Positions 17,800 to 27,226 of a stretch of 64,000 nucleotides of DNA are shown piece by piece. The notes under the pieces were generated by a model. The model made no database searches. It was not told where the DNA came from and saw only the letters and a program-made list of their open reading frames with translations. Where the stretch lies: positions 372,001 to 436,000 of the forward strand of contig CAJYMC010000007.1 of NCBI GenBank assembly GCA_913775715.1. Reading direction: 5' to 3'. The number at the start of each line of letters is the position of its first letter. Position 1 is the first letter of the stretch. A program made the position numbers and the translations under genes. The DNA comes from an uncultured Exiguobacterium sp. Lineage in GTDB: Bacteria; Bacillota; Bacilli; Exiguobacteriales; Exiguobacteriaceae.

Positions 17800-18738
17800 A
17801 TGTTTGAGCATGAAACGGTATTGAAATGGGAGTCAATCGAAGGACTCGCGATTAAACCCGACGGTATTTACGTCGATTGTACATTAGGTGGAGCAGGACA
17901 TAGCGAAGAAATCGTCAAGCAACTGACGACAGGTCATCTATACGCATTTGACCAAGATGATGTCGCCCTCGCTCATGCAGCAGAACGTCTCGCGGCGTAT
18001 GAAGGTCGCTTTACTTTAATAAAGAGTAATTTTGCTTATTTAAAAGAGCAGTTAGCAGCACATGGCGTCGAGAAAGTGGACGGCATCTTATTCGATCTCG
18101 GTGTCTCTTCACCACAATTAGACGAAGGGGAACGGGGATTTAGTTACAATCACGACGCACGTCTCGACATGCGCATGGATCAATCTTCTCCACTTTCTGC
18201 CTACGAAGTTGTCAATGAGTGGTCGTACAATGATCTCGTACGTATCTTCTTTACATACGGGGAAGAGAAATTCTCAAAACAGATTGCGCGTAAAATCGAA
18301 AAAGCGCGGGAAGAGCGACCGATCGAAACGACATTTGAACTCGTCGAATTGATCAAGGATGCGATTCCGGCACCAGCACGACGTAAAGGTGGTCACCCTG
18401 CGAAACGGACGTTCCAAGCAATCCGGATTGCCGTCAATGATGAACTGAATGTCTTTGACCGTGCGGTACACCAAGCAATCGATTTATTACGGGTCGGTGG
18501 ACGTCTATGTGTCATTACGTTCCATTCACTTGAAGATCGTATGTGTAAACAAGCAATTAAAGAAAAATCATCACTACCCGAGCTTCCACCGGGTTTACCG
18601 ATGATACCGGTCGAAATGGAGCCGGAACTCCGGCTCGTCACACGCAAGCCGATTACGGCTGGTGTTGAAGAGCTCGATGATAACCGTCGCGCCCGATCGG
18701 CAAAATTACGAGTTGCTGAAAAAATGAAAGAAACTTGA
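17800..18738 (+). CDS. rsmH: 16S rRNA (cytosine1402-N4)-methyltransferase RsmH
   Basis: SAM-dependent methyltransferase (MraW) of 312 residues. The N-terminus [11 protein letters not shown] motif [11 protein letters not shown] and later FHSLEDR and RARSAKLR motifs are typical. Start ATG 17800 is chosen over the in-frame GTG at 17788 because AAAGGTGA lies 8 nt before it and the family starts here. It is first gene of the division cluster; mraZ, normally just upstream, is absent. Confidence 0.96.
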   Translation: MFEHETVLKWESIEGLAIKPDGIYVDCTLGGAGHSEEIVKQLTTGHLYAFDQDDVALAHAAERLAAYEGRFTLIKSNFAYLKEQLAAHGVEKVDGILFDLGVSSPQLDEGERGFSYNHDARLDMRMDQSSPLSAYEVVNEWSYNDLVRIFFTYGEEKFSKQIARKIEKAREERPIETTFELVELIKDAIPAPARRKGGHPAKRTFQAIRIAVNDELNVFDRAVHQAIDLLRVGGRLCVITFHSLEDRMCKQAIKEKSSLPELPPGLPMIPVEMEPELRLVTRKPITAGVEELDDNRRARSAKLRVAEKMKET

Positions 18739-18751
18739 GAGGAGCATTCCA

Positions 18752-19138
18752 ATGGCAGAACCACTTCGTAAATCGGTCCAAACGGTTCAACCCGTTCGTC
18801 AACAACCTGTTCAGGAACCACGGAAGACGGAAGATATCGCGCGTCGCGTCGCCGTCCGTCCGAAGTATCGCTTGTATCCCTTTGAAAAATTCTTATACAG
18901 CGCGATGATTGGTGGTCTTGTGTTATTTGGGAGTTTGACGATCAGTACGCACAACGAAGCGTATAATGTCAGTCGTGATTTAGCGAAAGAAAATCAAGTC
19001 ACACAGTCACTCAAAAAAGAAAATGAACGTTTACAACTAGAGGTCACGAACTTAAGCTCTCCGGAACGGATTTATAAGATTGCAAAAGAGCAGGGTCTTG
19101 ATATGCGTAAAGGGAATATCAAGGTGATTCCTAAATGA
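18752..19138 (+). CDS. ftsL: Cell division protein FtsL
   Basis: Bitopic divisome protein of 128 residues: a basic cytoplasmic tail (1-45), one membrane helix (about 46-66) and an extracytoplasmic leucine-zipper coiled coil (about 74-110). It acts with DivIB and DivIC to activate septal peptidoglycan synthesis. GAGAGGAG upstream of ATG. The stop overlaps the start of pbpB (ATGA). Identification rests on topology and place, as sequence is poorly conserved. Confidence 0.9.
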   Translation: MAEPLRKSVQTVQPVRQQPVQEPRKTEDIARRVAVRPKYRLYPFEKFLYSAMIGGLVLFGSLTISTHNEAYNVSRDLAKENQVTQSLKKENERLQLEVTNLSSPERIYKIAKEQGLDMRKGNIKVIPK

Positions 19139-21273
19139 ATCCACTGAAAAAATCCCGTTGGAGAGTAGCCTTTATCATGATGATATTTGCTACTCTCTTT
19201 TTTGTGTTCATTGGCCGATTTTTATACTTGGCGACAACTAAACAATTCCATGGGGAGGACATGATCGCCTATGCTGAGAAAAAGCGATGGGAGTCGCAGG
19301 AAACGCTTGGAGCAGAGCGTGGTGAGATTTTTGATCGTCTCGGTTCCCCGATTGCGATCAACGTCCCATCGTATCACCTAATCGGTATTTACCGATTAGG
19401 TGGCGTAAAAGATCCGGACGAGACAATCATTGACTTTAAAAAGACGGCTGAAGGTCTTGCACCGATTCTTGGAATGACAACGAAGGAATTAGAGACGTAT
19501 TTGATTGAGAACAAAGACCGTTCTCAAATCGAATTCGGAAAAAAAGGAAATGATTTAACGCTCGATCAAAAAGAGAAGATCGACAAGTTGAAACTCCCTG
19601 GAATCCGGATGATCGAAGAACCAAAACGATACTACCCGAACGGTATCTTTTTGTCCGATACACTCGGATTCGTCCAAAAGATCACGGAGGAGAATGGTCG
19701 TGTCGCTTTACAAGGACAGATGGGAATCGAAAAACAGTATGATCATGCCTTGAGCGAATCTTACGGAGCACGTGTCTTCGAGAAAGACCGGAGCGGTAAT
19801 CCGTTGATCCAAGGTTCGTCGCGTGTCTCGAATGAACCGAAGGACGGATCGAACCTCTATTTGACGATCGATCATCGCATTCAACAGTCGCTCGAGAAAC
19901 AGATGCAAAAAATGTACAACACATATAAGCCGAAAAATGCGACAGGAATTGTCATGGATGCGAAGACTGGTGAAATTCTTGCTATGGCGGATCGTCCATC
20001 GTTCAACCCGAACTTACGTGACATGAAGGATTTCACGAATTTTGCTGTTTCCTCCCGATTCGAACCTGGTTCGACGATGAAGATTTTCACGCTCGCAGCA
20101 GCGATTGACGCGGGAGTCTTCCGTCCGAACGAAATGTATAAATCGGGTAGCTATAATTATAAAGGAACGGTCATCAAGGATTACAATGATGTCGGTTGGG
20201 GAACGATTCCGATGATCGAGGGTGTATACCACTCCTCGAACGTCATGTTCTCAAAGTTGACGGCGGAAAAAATAGGAATCGAACGATATAAAGAATACTT
20301 TAAGAAGTTTCATTTTGACCAACGAACGGGTATAGACATCTCGGGAGAAGTAAATAGTCAATCTGATTTGTCAAAACCGTTGAATGCGCTCATCACCTCA
20401 TGGGGACAATCAACTGCGGTCACACCAATGCAATTGCTCCAAGGGGCGACGGCAATTGCTGGTGACGGTGAAATGGTCAAACCGCATATCATCCAAAAGG
20501 CGGACCATACGGATAAAGCGCCGTACCGGGCGAAAACGGAAGTCGTCGGTAAGCCGATTTCAGCCGAAGCAGCAAAAGCGACGCGGGATGCACTTGACGG
20601 TGTCGTCAACAGTAAAATCGGAACCGGTCAAATGTACAAGTTAAAAGACTACCGTGTCATCGGTAAGACCGGTACAGCTCAAATTTCTGAGAATGGAAAG
20701 TATATTCAAGGGCAGTTCATTCACTCATTCATCGGTATGGCTCCAAAAGATGATCCGGAATTAATCATGTACATTGCGGTCGATCGTCCATCAAAAAGTG
20801 AATCATCGGTTTCAGGACCCCTCATCATGAGCCCGGTATTCAAAAGTGTCATGAATACGGCTTTGCAGTACCGAAGCATTCAACCGGAGACGCAAAAAGA
20901 CTCAGTGGATGTTAAAGCGAAGATCACACCGAGCTACATCAAGAAGAGTACTCGACAAGCGACGGAGTTGGCTAAAGAACAAGAGGCTGTTCCGATCATC
21001 CTTGGGGATGGGGCAGAAGTTGTTTCGCAGATCCCATCTCGTGGTCAAGAGTTCGTCAGCGGAGAGCGTGTCTTGCTGAAGACTGCGAACACATTCAAGA
21101 TGCCGAATTTGACGGGATGGTCGCAACGAGACGTTAAGAAACTCGTCAGCTTATATGATTTGAAGCTCGACGTCATCGGTAAAGGTTTTGTAACCAAACA
21201 ATCAGCTCGAACTGGTACACTAGTGAAGGAAAATGGAAAGTTAACGGTCGAACTAGCTGAACCTAAAGAATAA
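19135..21273 (+). CDS. pbpB: Penicillin-binding protein 2B-type septal transpeptidase with PASTA
   Basis: Class B PBP, 712 residues: N-terminal membrane anchor (about 10-32), dimerisation domain, transpeptidase domain and one or two C-terminal PASTA repeats (about 605-708). Catalytic motifs are S313-T-M-K316, S367-S-N369 and K511-T-G-T514. It cross-links septal wall with FtsW. Position after ftsL and the PASTA tail match B. subtilis PBP2B; there is only one such gene here, with no spoVD copy behind it. Confidence 0.94.
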   Translation: MNPLKKSRWRVAFIMMIFATLFFVFIGRFLYLATTKQFHGEDMIAYAEKKRWESQETLGAERGEIFDRLGSPIAINVPSYHLIGIYRLGGVKDPDETIIDFKKTAEGLAPILGMTTKELETYLIENKDRSQIEFGKKGNDLTLDQKEKIDKLKLPGIRMIEEPKRYYPNGIFLSDTLGFVQKITEENGRVALQGQMGIEKQYDHALSESYGARVFEKDRSGNPLIQGSSRVSNEPKDGSNLYLTIDHRIQQSLEKQMQKMYNTYKPKNATGIVMDAKTGEILAMADRPSFNPNLRDMKDFTNFAVSSRFEPGSTMKIFTLAAAIDAGVFRPNEMYKSGSYNYKGTVIKDYNDVGWGTIPMIEGVYHSSNVMFSKLTAEKIGIERYKEYFKKFHFDQRTGIDISGEVNSQSDLSKPLNALITSWGQSTAVTPMQLLQGATAIAGDGEMVKPHIIQKADHTDKAPYRAKTEVVGKPISAEAAKATRDALDGVVNSKIGTGQMYKLKDYRVIGKTGTAQISENGKYIQGQFIHSFIGMAPKDDPELIMYIAVDRPSKSESSVSGPLIMSPVFKSVMNTALQYRSIQPETQKDSVDVKAKITPSYIKKSTRQATELAKEQEAVPIILGDGAEVVSQIPSRGQEFVSGERVLLKTANTFKMPNLTGWSQRDVKKLVSLYDLKLDVIGKGFVTKQSARTGTLVKENGKLTVELAEPKE

Positions 21274-21308
21274 CGGTGGAGCAAATTTCCTGATTTTTAC
21301 AGGAAGAC

Positions 21309-21355
21309 GAGGACGAACAGGAGTCATTCGTTGACTTTTGCATTCGTCCTCTTTT
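21309..21355 (+). terminator. Hairpin between pbpB and murF, possible partial terminator
   Basis: A 9-bp stem GAGGACGAA / TTCGTCCTC with a 25-nt loop, followed by TTTTGCTG. Because of its long loop and short T-tract it may be an attenuating rather than full terminator. Confidence 0.5.
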
Positions 21356-21381
21356 GCTGTCATCAAATGGAGGTATATATC

Positions 21382-22701
21382 ATGTTAACAATTACGCAAA
21401 TTGCTGAGTGGTTACATCTCGATGTCAAAGACGACCGTGTCGTCCGCCACTTCGCAACGGATTCACGCGCGCAACTTGAAGACGGTCTCTATGTTCCGAT
21501 TCAAGGAGCACGCGTCGATGGACATCGATTCCTTGAAGGTGCAAAAAAACAAGGAGCGATCGTCACCTTATGGAAGAGAGGCATTGATCGACCAGATATC
21601 GACGTCGTTTTCTTAGAAGTCGATGAACCGCTGGTTGCCTTGCAACAGATCGCAAAGCAGTACTTAATGCAGGTTGCGCCAAAAGTCGTTGCCATCACTG
21701 GATCAAATGGGAAGACATCAACGAAGGATATGGTTGAAAGTGTACTCAAGACGACCTTCAAGACACATAAGACACAAGGAAACTTCAATTCAGATATCGG
21801 AATGCCATTAACGATTCTCATGATGCCGGCTGATACGGAAGTCGCTGTGCTTGAGATGGGAATGAACGGTTTTGGCGATATCGAATTCTTGTCGAATCTT
21901 GCTGAACCAGATATCGCACTCGTCACGAACATCGGCGAATCACATGCGGAGCAAGTCGGTGGACGCAGTGGTATCGCTAAAGCGAAGCTTGAGATACAAT
22001 CTGGCCTTAAACCGGGAGGTCATTTGTTTATTGATGGGGATGAATCACTTCTCGCAGAAGTCGAAGCGGAGAAGATTGGCTATCAAATCGGAAATACGTA
22101 CCGGATCGAGACGACGGAGGCGACATTTTTCGGAACAGCCTTTACTTACGATGGTACGGCCTTTCATCTACCAGTCTTAGGAAAACACCAAGTCCGAAAT
22201 GCAGCGTACGCAATTGCGACAGCGCGCGCACTTGGCGTGACGGATGCCCGTATTCAGGAAGGATTCGACGCGGTTGAACTAACACCGATGCGAATGGAAC
22301 GACTACTCTTCGAGGAGACGGCGGTCATTAACGATGCGTATAACGCAAGTCCGACATCAATGAATGCAGCGATTGAGACGATCACTGCACTAGATGGGTA
22401 TACGACGCGCGTTCTCGTTCTCGGCGATATGTATGAATTAGGGGACCAAGAGCGCTTGTTACATGCCTCGGTCGGAAAGCGGATTGCGTTACCGATCTCG
22501 CATGCTATCCTAGTAGGGGAGAAAGGCGCATGGATTGCTGAAGGAATCAGCGACCCATCCGTCCAAATCCAATTCGCGGCAACCGTCGAGGATGCTGCAA
22601 AACGATTGCGTTCGCTGCTTGGAGAACGAACGATCGTCTTGTTGAAAGCGTCACGTGGGATGGCGCTCGAACGGATATTGACCTATCTGAACGAAAACTA
22701 A
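21382..22701 (+). CDS. murF: UDP-MurNAc-tripeptide D-alanyl-D-alanine ligase
   Basis: Adds D-Ala-D-Ala to the peptidoglycan precursor in the cytoplasm. The protein is 439 residues with Mur ligase P-loop ITGSNGKTSTKD, the MurF-type NDAYNASPTSM motif and LGDMYELG near the C-terminal domain. The start at ATG 21382 follows TGGAGGTA by 7 nt. It occupies the place where B. subtilis has spoVD-murE; NDAYNASP and LGDMxELG set it apart from MurE. Confidence 0.95.
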   Translation: MLTITQIAEWLHLDVKDDRVVRHFATDSRAQLEDGLYVPIQGARVDGHRFLEGAKKQGAIVTLWKRGIDRPDIDVVFLEVDEPLVALQQIAKQYLMQVAPKVVAITGSNGKTSTKDMVESVLKTTFKTHKTQGNFNSDIGMPLTILMMPADTEVAVLEMGMNGFGDIEFLSNLAEPDIALVTNIGESHAEQVGGRSGIAKAKLEIQSGLKPGGHLFIDGDESLLAEVEAEKIGYQIGNTYRIETTEATFFGTAFTYDGTAFHLPVLGKHQVRNAAYAIATARALGVTDARIQEGFDAVELTPMRMERLLFEETAVINDAYNASPTSMNAAIETITALDGYTTRVLVLGDMYELGDQERLLHASVGKRIALPISHAILVGEKGAWIAEGISDPSVQIQFAATVEDAAKRLRSLLGERTIVLLKASRGMALERILTYLNEN

Positions 22702-22723
22702 TTTTTGAAAAAGGGTGTCTGCT

Positions 22724-23686
22724 ATGATCACATTATTCATCAGTCTTATTCTTGCATTTCTTGTTGTACTACTTGTCATGCCAAAGGCGATTCCATTTCT
22801 ACACCGATTGAAGTTCGGTCAGGAAATTCGGGAAGAGGGACCCCAGTGGCATCAAGTCAAATCGGGAACGCCAACGATGGGTGGGATCGTCATTCTCGTC
22901 GCGATGATCGTCAGTGTTCTTGGTGCGATCGTCATGGGCGATCTATCGACGACTCAATTATCGTTACTGTTTTTAACACTTGCGTATGGCGTCATCGGCT
23001 TCATTGATGATTACATCAAAGTCGTCAAGAAACGTAACCTTGGTCTGAATTCGAAACAAAAATTAATTGGACAAATCGTCGTCGGATTGTTATTCGTCTG
23101 GTTGAGCGGTGGATTCACGAGTGACGCGACGTATCTATCGATTCCATTTACCGATTTTGAGCTTGATTTCGGAATCATCTATCCGTTCGTTGCCTTGTTC
23201 TGGTTAGTCGGTTTCTCAAATGCAGTCAACTTGACGGACGGGTTGGACGGTCTTGTATCATTCACAGCGATTCCAACATTCCTCTTTTTCGGATTATACA
23301 GTTGGTTTATCGCAGATGAAGTAGGCGCTGCTTGTTTTGCTTTCTCAGCAGTCGGTGCATTGATCGGCTTCCTGTTATTCAATGCGCACCCAGCGAAGAT
23401 CTTCATGGGAGATACAGGATCTCTTGCACTCGGTGCTGCACTAGCAGGTCTATCGATCGTCTTAAAACTGGAATTACTACTCGTCTTAATCGGTATCGTT
23501 TTCGTTGTTGAGACATTATCCGTCATTCTACAAGTCATCTCCTTTAAGACGACAGGGAAACGAATTTTCAAAATGAGTCCAATTCACCACCACTTCGAAA
23601 TGGTCGGGTGGAGCGAATGGCGGATCGTCGGTACATTCGCAGGAATCAGCTGTTTGATGGCATTCATCGCCTATCTATTCGTGTAA
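22724..23686 (+). CDS. mraY: Phospho-MurNAc-pentapeptide transferase MraY
   Basis: Integral membrane enzyme making lipid I from UDP-MurNAc-pentapeptide and undecaprenyl phosphate. The protein is 320 residues with about ten helices. Catalytic motifs are the Asp pair in GFIDDYIKV, NLTDGLDGL, and NAHPAKIFMGDTGSL, with the HHHFE motif near the C-terminus (SPIHHHFEM). ATG 22724 follows AAAAAGGG. Confidence 0.97.
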   Translation: MITLFISLILAFLVVLLVMPKAIPFLHRLKFGQEIREEGPQWHQVKSGTPTMGGIVILVAMIVSVLGAIVMGDLSTTQLSLLFLTLAYGVIGFIDDYIKVVKKRNLGLNSKQKLIGQIVVGLLFVWLSGGFTSDATYLSIPFTDFELDFGIIYPFVALFWLVGFSNAVNLTDGLDGLVSFTAIPTFLFFGLYSWFIADEVGAACFAFSAVGALIGFLLFNAHPAKIFMGDTGSLALGAALAGLSIVLKLELLLVLIGIVFVVETLSVILQVISFKTTGKRIFKMSPIHHHFEMVGWSEWRIVGTFAGISCLMAFIAYLFV

Positions 23687-23704
23687 TAAAAAAGAAGAGA
23701 GAAA

Positions 23705-25066
23705 GTGAGCGATTCAACAATGGAACAACGACAATGGAATGATCAAAAAGTGCTCGTTCTCGGAACGGCGAAAAGTGGCATCGCAGCCGCTCGGTATTTA
23801 GCGAGTGTTGGTGCAGAGGTAACGGTCAATGATGGGAAAACGCCGTCCGAGAGTGATCAAGCGACGCTTGCATCACTTGATGTTAAGACGGTTTATGGTG
23901 AGCATCCGCTCACACTACTCGACGACATCGATTTGATCGTCAAGAATCCAGGGATTCCGTATCACATCGATCTGCTACAAGAAGCGCTACGACGTGACAT
24001 TCCGGTTTGGACAGAGGTAGAACTGGCGTATCAAGCAACCGATGCGACGTGGATTGCCATCACAGGATCGAACGGGAAAACGACGACGACAACGCTTGTC
24101 CATGAGTTGTTGAAAACCGGTAAGCGACGTGTACATTTGGCAGGAAACATTGGATTCCCGGCAATTGAAATCGCATGTCAGGCGAAACAGGACGATATCA
24201 TCGTCATTGAATTATCAAGTTTTCAATTGATGGGGATCGAGCAGTTCCGACCATATACGGCAGCCTTTTTGAATTTATCACCGGCACATTTGGATTATCA
24301 TGGTAATTTTGAATCGTATGGCGAAGCGAAAGCCCGGATATTTAAGAACATGAAAGAAACGGATCGTCTTGTCTTGAATGCCGATGATGCGTCCGTCAAT
24401 GCGCTCGGAAAGGCTGCTGAAGTAACGCCACTCTTGTTCTCTCGTCGTCAATCGGCGTATGCAGAAGTCATGAACGATACGTTGACAATCAATGGGACGA
24501 GTATCTTACCTGTTAGTGAACTTGCTCTTGGTGGTGGGCATAATGTCGAGAACGTTCTCGCCGCCTTAACACTCGTCGAACCGTTTAACCTAGCATTATC
24601 TGACGTTCAACATGTTCTAAGGACGTTTGGTGGTGTAGAGCACCGGACACAGTTCATCGGTGAAATTGCTGGTCGAAAAGTCTATAACGACTCGAAAGCG
24701 ACGAATAACGTCGCAACGGAAGCAGCGTTGTCAGGATTTACGGCACCCATCATCTGGTTGTGTGGCGGACTCGAACGTGGAGCGGATTTGACCCCGCTAC
24801 TTGATGCAATGAAGCATGTCAAACATGTCATCGGACTTGGTGAGACGGGGCATCGTTTCGGAACGCTTGCTTTAGAGAACGGTTATTCAGCAACGGTCGT
24901 AGAAACGATGGATGAAGCCGTGAAAGTAGCGTTTGAAGTATCGCAACCCGGCGACATCATTTTGTTGTCACCAGCATCCGCAAGTTGGGATCAATACAAG
25001 ACATATGAAGAACGCGGCAATCATTTCGTTCGTGCCGTACATGAAGTAGGAGGAACAACAGTATGA
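23705..25066 (+). CDS. murD: UDP-MurNAc-L-alanine--D-glutamate ligase
   Basis: Adds D-Glu to UDP-MurNAc-L-Ala. The protein is 453 residues if the GTG at 23705 is used. It has the N-terminal Rossmann-like LVLGTAKSGIAAARYL, the P-loop ITGSNGKTTTTTLV, IELSSFQLMG and NDSKATNNVAT motifs of MurD. An in-frame ATG at 23720 is an equally possible start; neither has a strong ribosome site. It overlaps murG by 4 nt (ATGA). Confidence 0.96.
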   Translation: MSDSTMEQRQWNDQKVLVLGTAKSGIAAARYLASVGAEVTVNDGKTPSESDQATLASLDVKTVYGEHPLTLLDDIDLIVKNPGIPYHIDLLQEALRRDIPVWTEVELAYQATDATWIAITGSNGKTTTTTLVHELLKTGKRRVHLAGNIGFPAIEIACQAKQDDIIVIELSSFQLMGIEQFRPYTAAFLNLSPAHLDYHGNFESYGEAKARIFKNMKETDRLVLNADDASVNALGKAAEVTPLLFSRRQSAYAEVMNDTLTINGTSILPVSELALGGGHNVENVLAALTLVEPFNLALSDVQHVLRTFGGVEHRTQFIGEIAGRKVYNDSKATNNVATEAALSGFTAPIIWLCGGLERGADLTPLLDAMKHVKHVIGLGETGHRFGTLALENGYSATVVETMDEAVKVAFEVSQPGDIILLSPASASWDQYKTYEERGNHFVRAVHEVGGTTV

Positions 25067-26157
25067 AAATCGTCGTCTCTGGAGGCGGTACTGGTGGACA
25101 TATCTATCCGGCACTCGCTATGATTCGAGAACTTGAACAACGCATGCCATGTGAGGTTCTCTATATCGGAACAGAAAATGGTCTTGAGGCGGATATCGTA
25201 CGTCGGGCAGGAATTCTATTTGAATCGATCGAAATTTCCGGAATTCGTCGTTCGTTATCTTTTGAAAACGTCAAGACAGGTATTCGTTTCGTCAAGAGCG
25301 TTCGTCGTGTTCGTCGACTACTGCGCCAGTTCCAACCGGATATCGTCGTCGGTACAGGTGGGTTCGTCTGTGGACCTGTACTGTATACGGCAGCAAAAAT
25401 GGGTTTTAAGACACTTGTCCATGAACAAAACAGCTTACCTGGTATCACGAATAAATTCTTAGCGCGTTATGTGGATCGTGTCGCACTATCTTTCAAAGGC
25501 TCCGGACATCACTTCGGTAAGAATGAGACAAAGACGATTCTGATCGGAAATCCACGCGCTTCTGAAGTAGCGGAGTTACAGATTGATCCACTCGAAGAAC
25601 GTCGGCGATTCGGTTTCGAAGAAGGACGTCCACTCGTTGTCATTTACGGTGGAAGCCGTGGTGCACCTGCCATCAACGAAGCAGTCGTCGATATGATGCC
25701 CAAAGTCGAACAAGCAGGCTGGTCGCTCCTCTTCGTTACAGGTCAAATCCATTTTGATACGATTGTTTCACGCGTCGGTTCCGTACCAGAACGTATTCAA
25801 CTTCGCCCATTCGTATATGATTTACCGAACATCTTAAAAGCAAGTCAACTCGTCATTTCGCGATCGGGTGCAAGTACGTTGGCGGAATTGACGACGCTTG
25901 GTTTACCGAGTGTTCTTATTCCGAGTCCTTACGTGACGGAAAATCATCAAGAAGTCAATGCCTCATCGCTCGTTGAGACAGGTGCAAGTCTATTGATTCG
26001 TGAACAAGAGCTGACAGGGGATCGGTTATTTGAGGCATGTGAACAGGCATTAGCGCAACAACAAAAGATGTCTGAAGCAGCACTTTCACTCGGTATGCCG
26101 AACGCTTCGCGAGATTTAGTCGATGAATTGTTACGGCTGACTGGACAAAAAAACTAA
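25063..26157 (+). CDS. murG: UDP-GlcNAc transferase MurG (lipid II synthase)
   Basis: Peripheral GT28 glycosyltransferase adding GlcNAc to lipid I. The protein is 364 residues with GGGTGGHIYPALA at the N-terminus, VHEQNSLPG, YGGSRGAPAIN and the sugar-nucleotide motif SRSGASTLAEL. It directly follows murD; the ftsW/spoVE gene often between them is absent. Confidence 0.97.
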   Translation: MKIVVSGGGTGGHIYPALAMIRELEQRMPCEVLYIGTENGLEADIVRRAGILFESIEISGIRRSLSFENVKTGIRFVKSVRRVRRLLRQFQPDIVVGTGGFVCGPVLYTAAKMGFKTLVHEQNSLPGITNKFLARYVDRVALSFKGSGHHFGKNETKTILIGNPRASEVAELQIDPLEERRRFGFEEGRPLVVIYGGSRGAPAINEAVVDMMPKVEQAGWSLLFVTGQIHFDTIVSRVGSVPERIQLRPFVYDLPNILKASQLVISRSGASTLAELTTLGLPSVLIPSPYVTENHQEVNASSLVETGASLLIREQELTGDRLFEACEQALAQQQKMSEAALSLGMPNASRDLVDELLRLTGQKN

Positions 26158-26217
26158 ACTATTGCAGGAAAAGACCGATAGGGGAATGAACTGTTACGTA
26201 TAGAGGGGGAATGAGAC

Positions 26218-26997
26218 GTGAGGGAACGGAGAGCGGTCGGACGACCACAAGAGGACGAGAACGTCCGCAGTCTCGAAGATAAGATACCTTATATCCGTGA
26301 ACAACGTCGCAAAAAGGCCAATCGAAGACTGATCTATGTTCTGATTTTGATTGGTCTGCTAGTCGGAGTCGTCTTTTATCTACAGTCGAGCTACTCTCGA
26401 GTCGCTCGTTTTGAAATCGATGGAAACATCAATGTCAAATCAGCGGATATCTTGCAAGCATCTGGAGTGAAGGTAAATAAGACGCATGCTTTCAATCTAT
26501 CGGACGAAGACGTTCTTGAACGTATCGAACAAGTTCCCGGCATCCAGGAAGCGACGATGCAAAAGCACTTTTTGCATCAATATCGTGTGACGGTGACGGA
26601 AGAAAAAGAGATTGCCTATGCGAAGGATAAGCCGGGAGACCGAATCGTTCTCGCGGATGGAGCAATTATTCCCGGTAAATCGAAAGAAGAGTTGTTCGAT
26701 GCCCCGATCTTGACCGGTTTTACAGATCAGTCGTTGAAACGGTTGACGAAGGAACTTGTTAAAATTGAGCCAAAAGTGCGAAGTCGGATCTCCGAAATCG
26801 TAGCGAATGATAAGACGGACAAGGGTGGTCTGAAATTATTCATGACAGACGGAAATACGGTACTGCTCAGTACTTCTGCTTTTTCAAACTCTTTGAATGA
26901 GTATGTAAAAGTTATTTCTGCCCTACCGAAAGGAAAAACAGGAACGATTACAATTGATGGAGGCATCTATTTCAAACCATATAAAGGAAAAAAATAG
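26218..26997 (+). CDS. divIB: Cell division protein DivIB/FtsQ
   Basis: Bitopic divisome protein of 259 residues: a basic cytoplasmic tail, one membrane helix (about 38-56), POTRA domain from about 62 ([18 protein letters not shown]) and a beta domain. It works with FtsL and DivIC. GTG start at 26218 follows AGAGGGGGAA. murB, usually between murG and divIB, is missing. Confidence 0.92.
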   Translation: MRERRAVGRPQEDENVRSLEDKIPYIREQRRKKANRRLIYVLILIGLLVGVVFYLQSSYSRVARFEIDGNINVKSADILQASGVKVNKTHAFNLSDEDVLERIEQVPGIQEATMQKHFLHQYRVTVTEEKEIAYAKDKPGDRIVLADGAIIPGKSKEELFDAPILTGFTDQSLKRLTKELVKIEPKVRSRISEIVANDKTDKGGLKLFMTDGNTVLLSTSAFSNSLNEYVKVISALPKGKTGTITIDGGIYFKPYKGKK

Positions 26998-27164
26998 AAG
27001 AGGTACAAGAGGATGGTCTAAGAAAAAACAAACGTGTGTTTTCATTCGATGACCATGATCGGTATCGTCATCAAATCGTAATCTATTCGAACGCTAAGAC
27101 GGGCAATAACTTCTTTTCGTAAGTATTTATATAGTGTAGACTTAAACGAGAAGAAGCCTGTCCG

Positions 27165-27187
27165 ATTCCTAGAATATAATTAGGAAT
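27165..27187. promoter_or_regulatory. Inverted repeat over a TATAAT before ftsA
   Basis: ATTCCTA...TAGGAAT, 7-bp arms around a 9-nt centre that ends in TATAAT (27175-27180), 40 nt before the ftsA start. The 229-nt divIB-ftsA gap holds no gene that can be supported. If TATAAT is the -10, the repeat could be an operator; no good -35 is visible. Confidence 0.4.
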
Positions 27188-27226
27188 AAAAAGGATTAGT
27201 ATTATGAAAGTGGAGGTGTCACTCCC

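Noticed and set aside
21382..22701. murF gene read as MurE
   Set aside because: NDAYNASP and LGDMYELG motifs are those of MurF; the MurE substrate motif is not seen.
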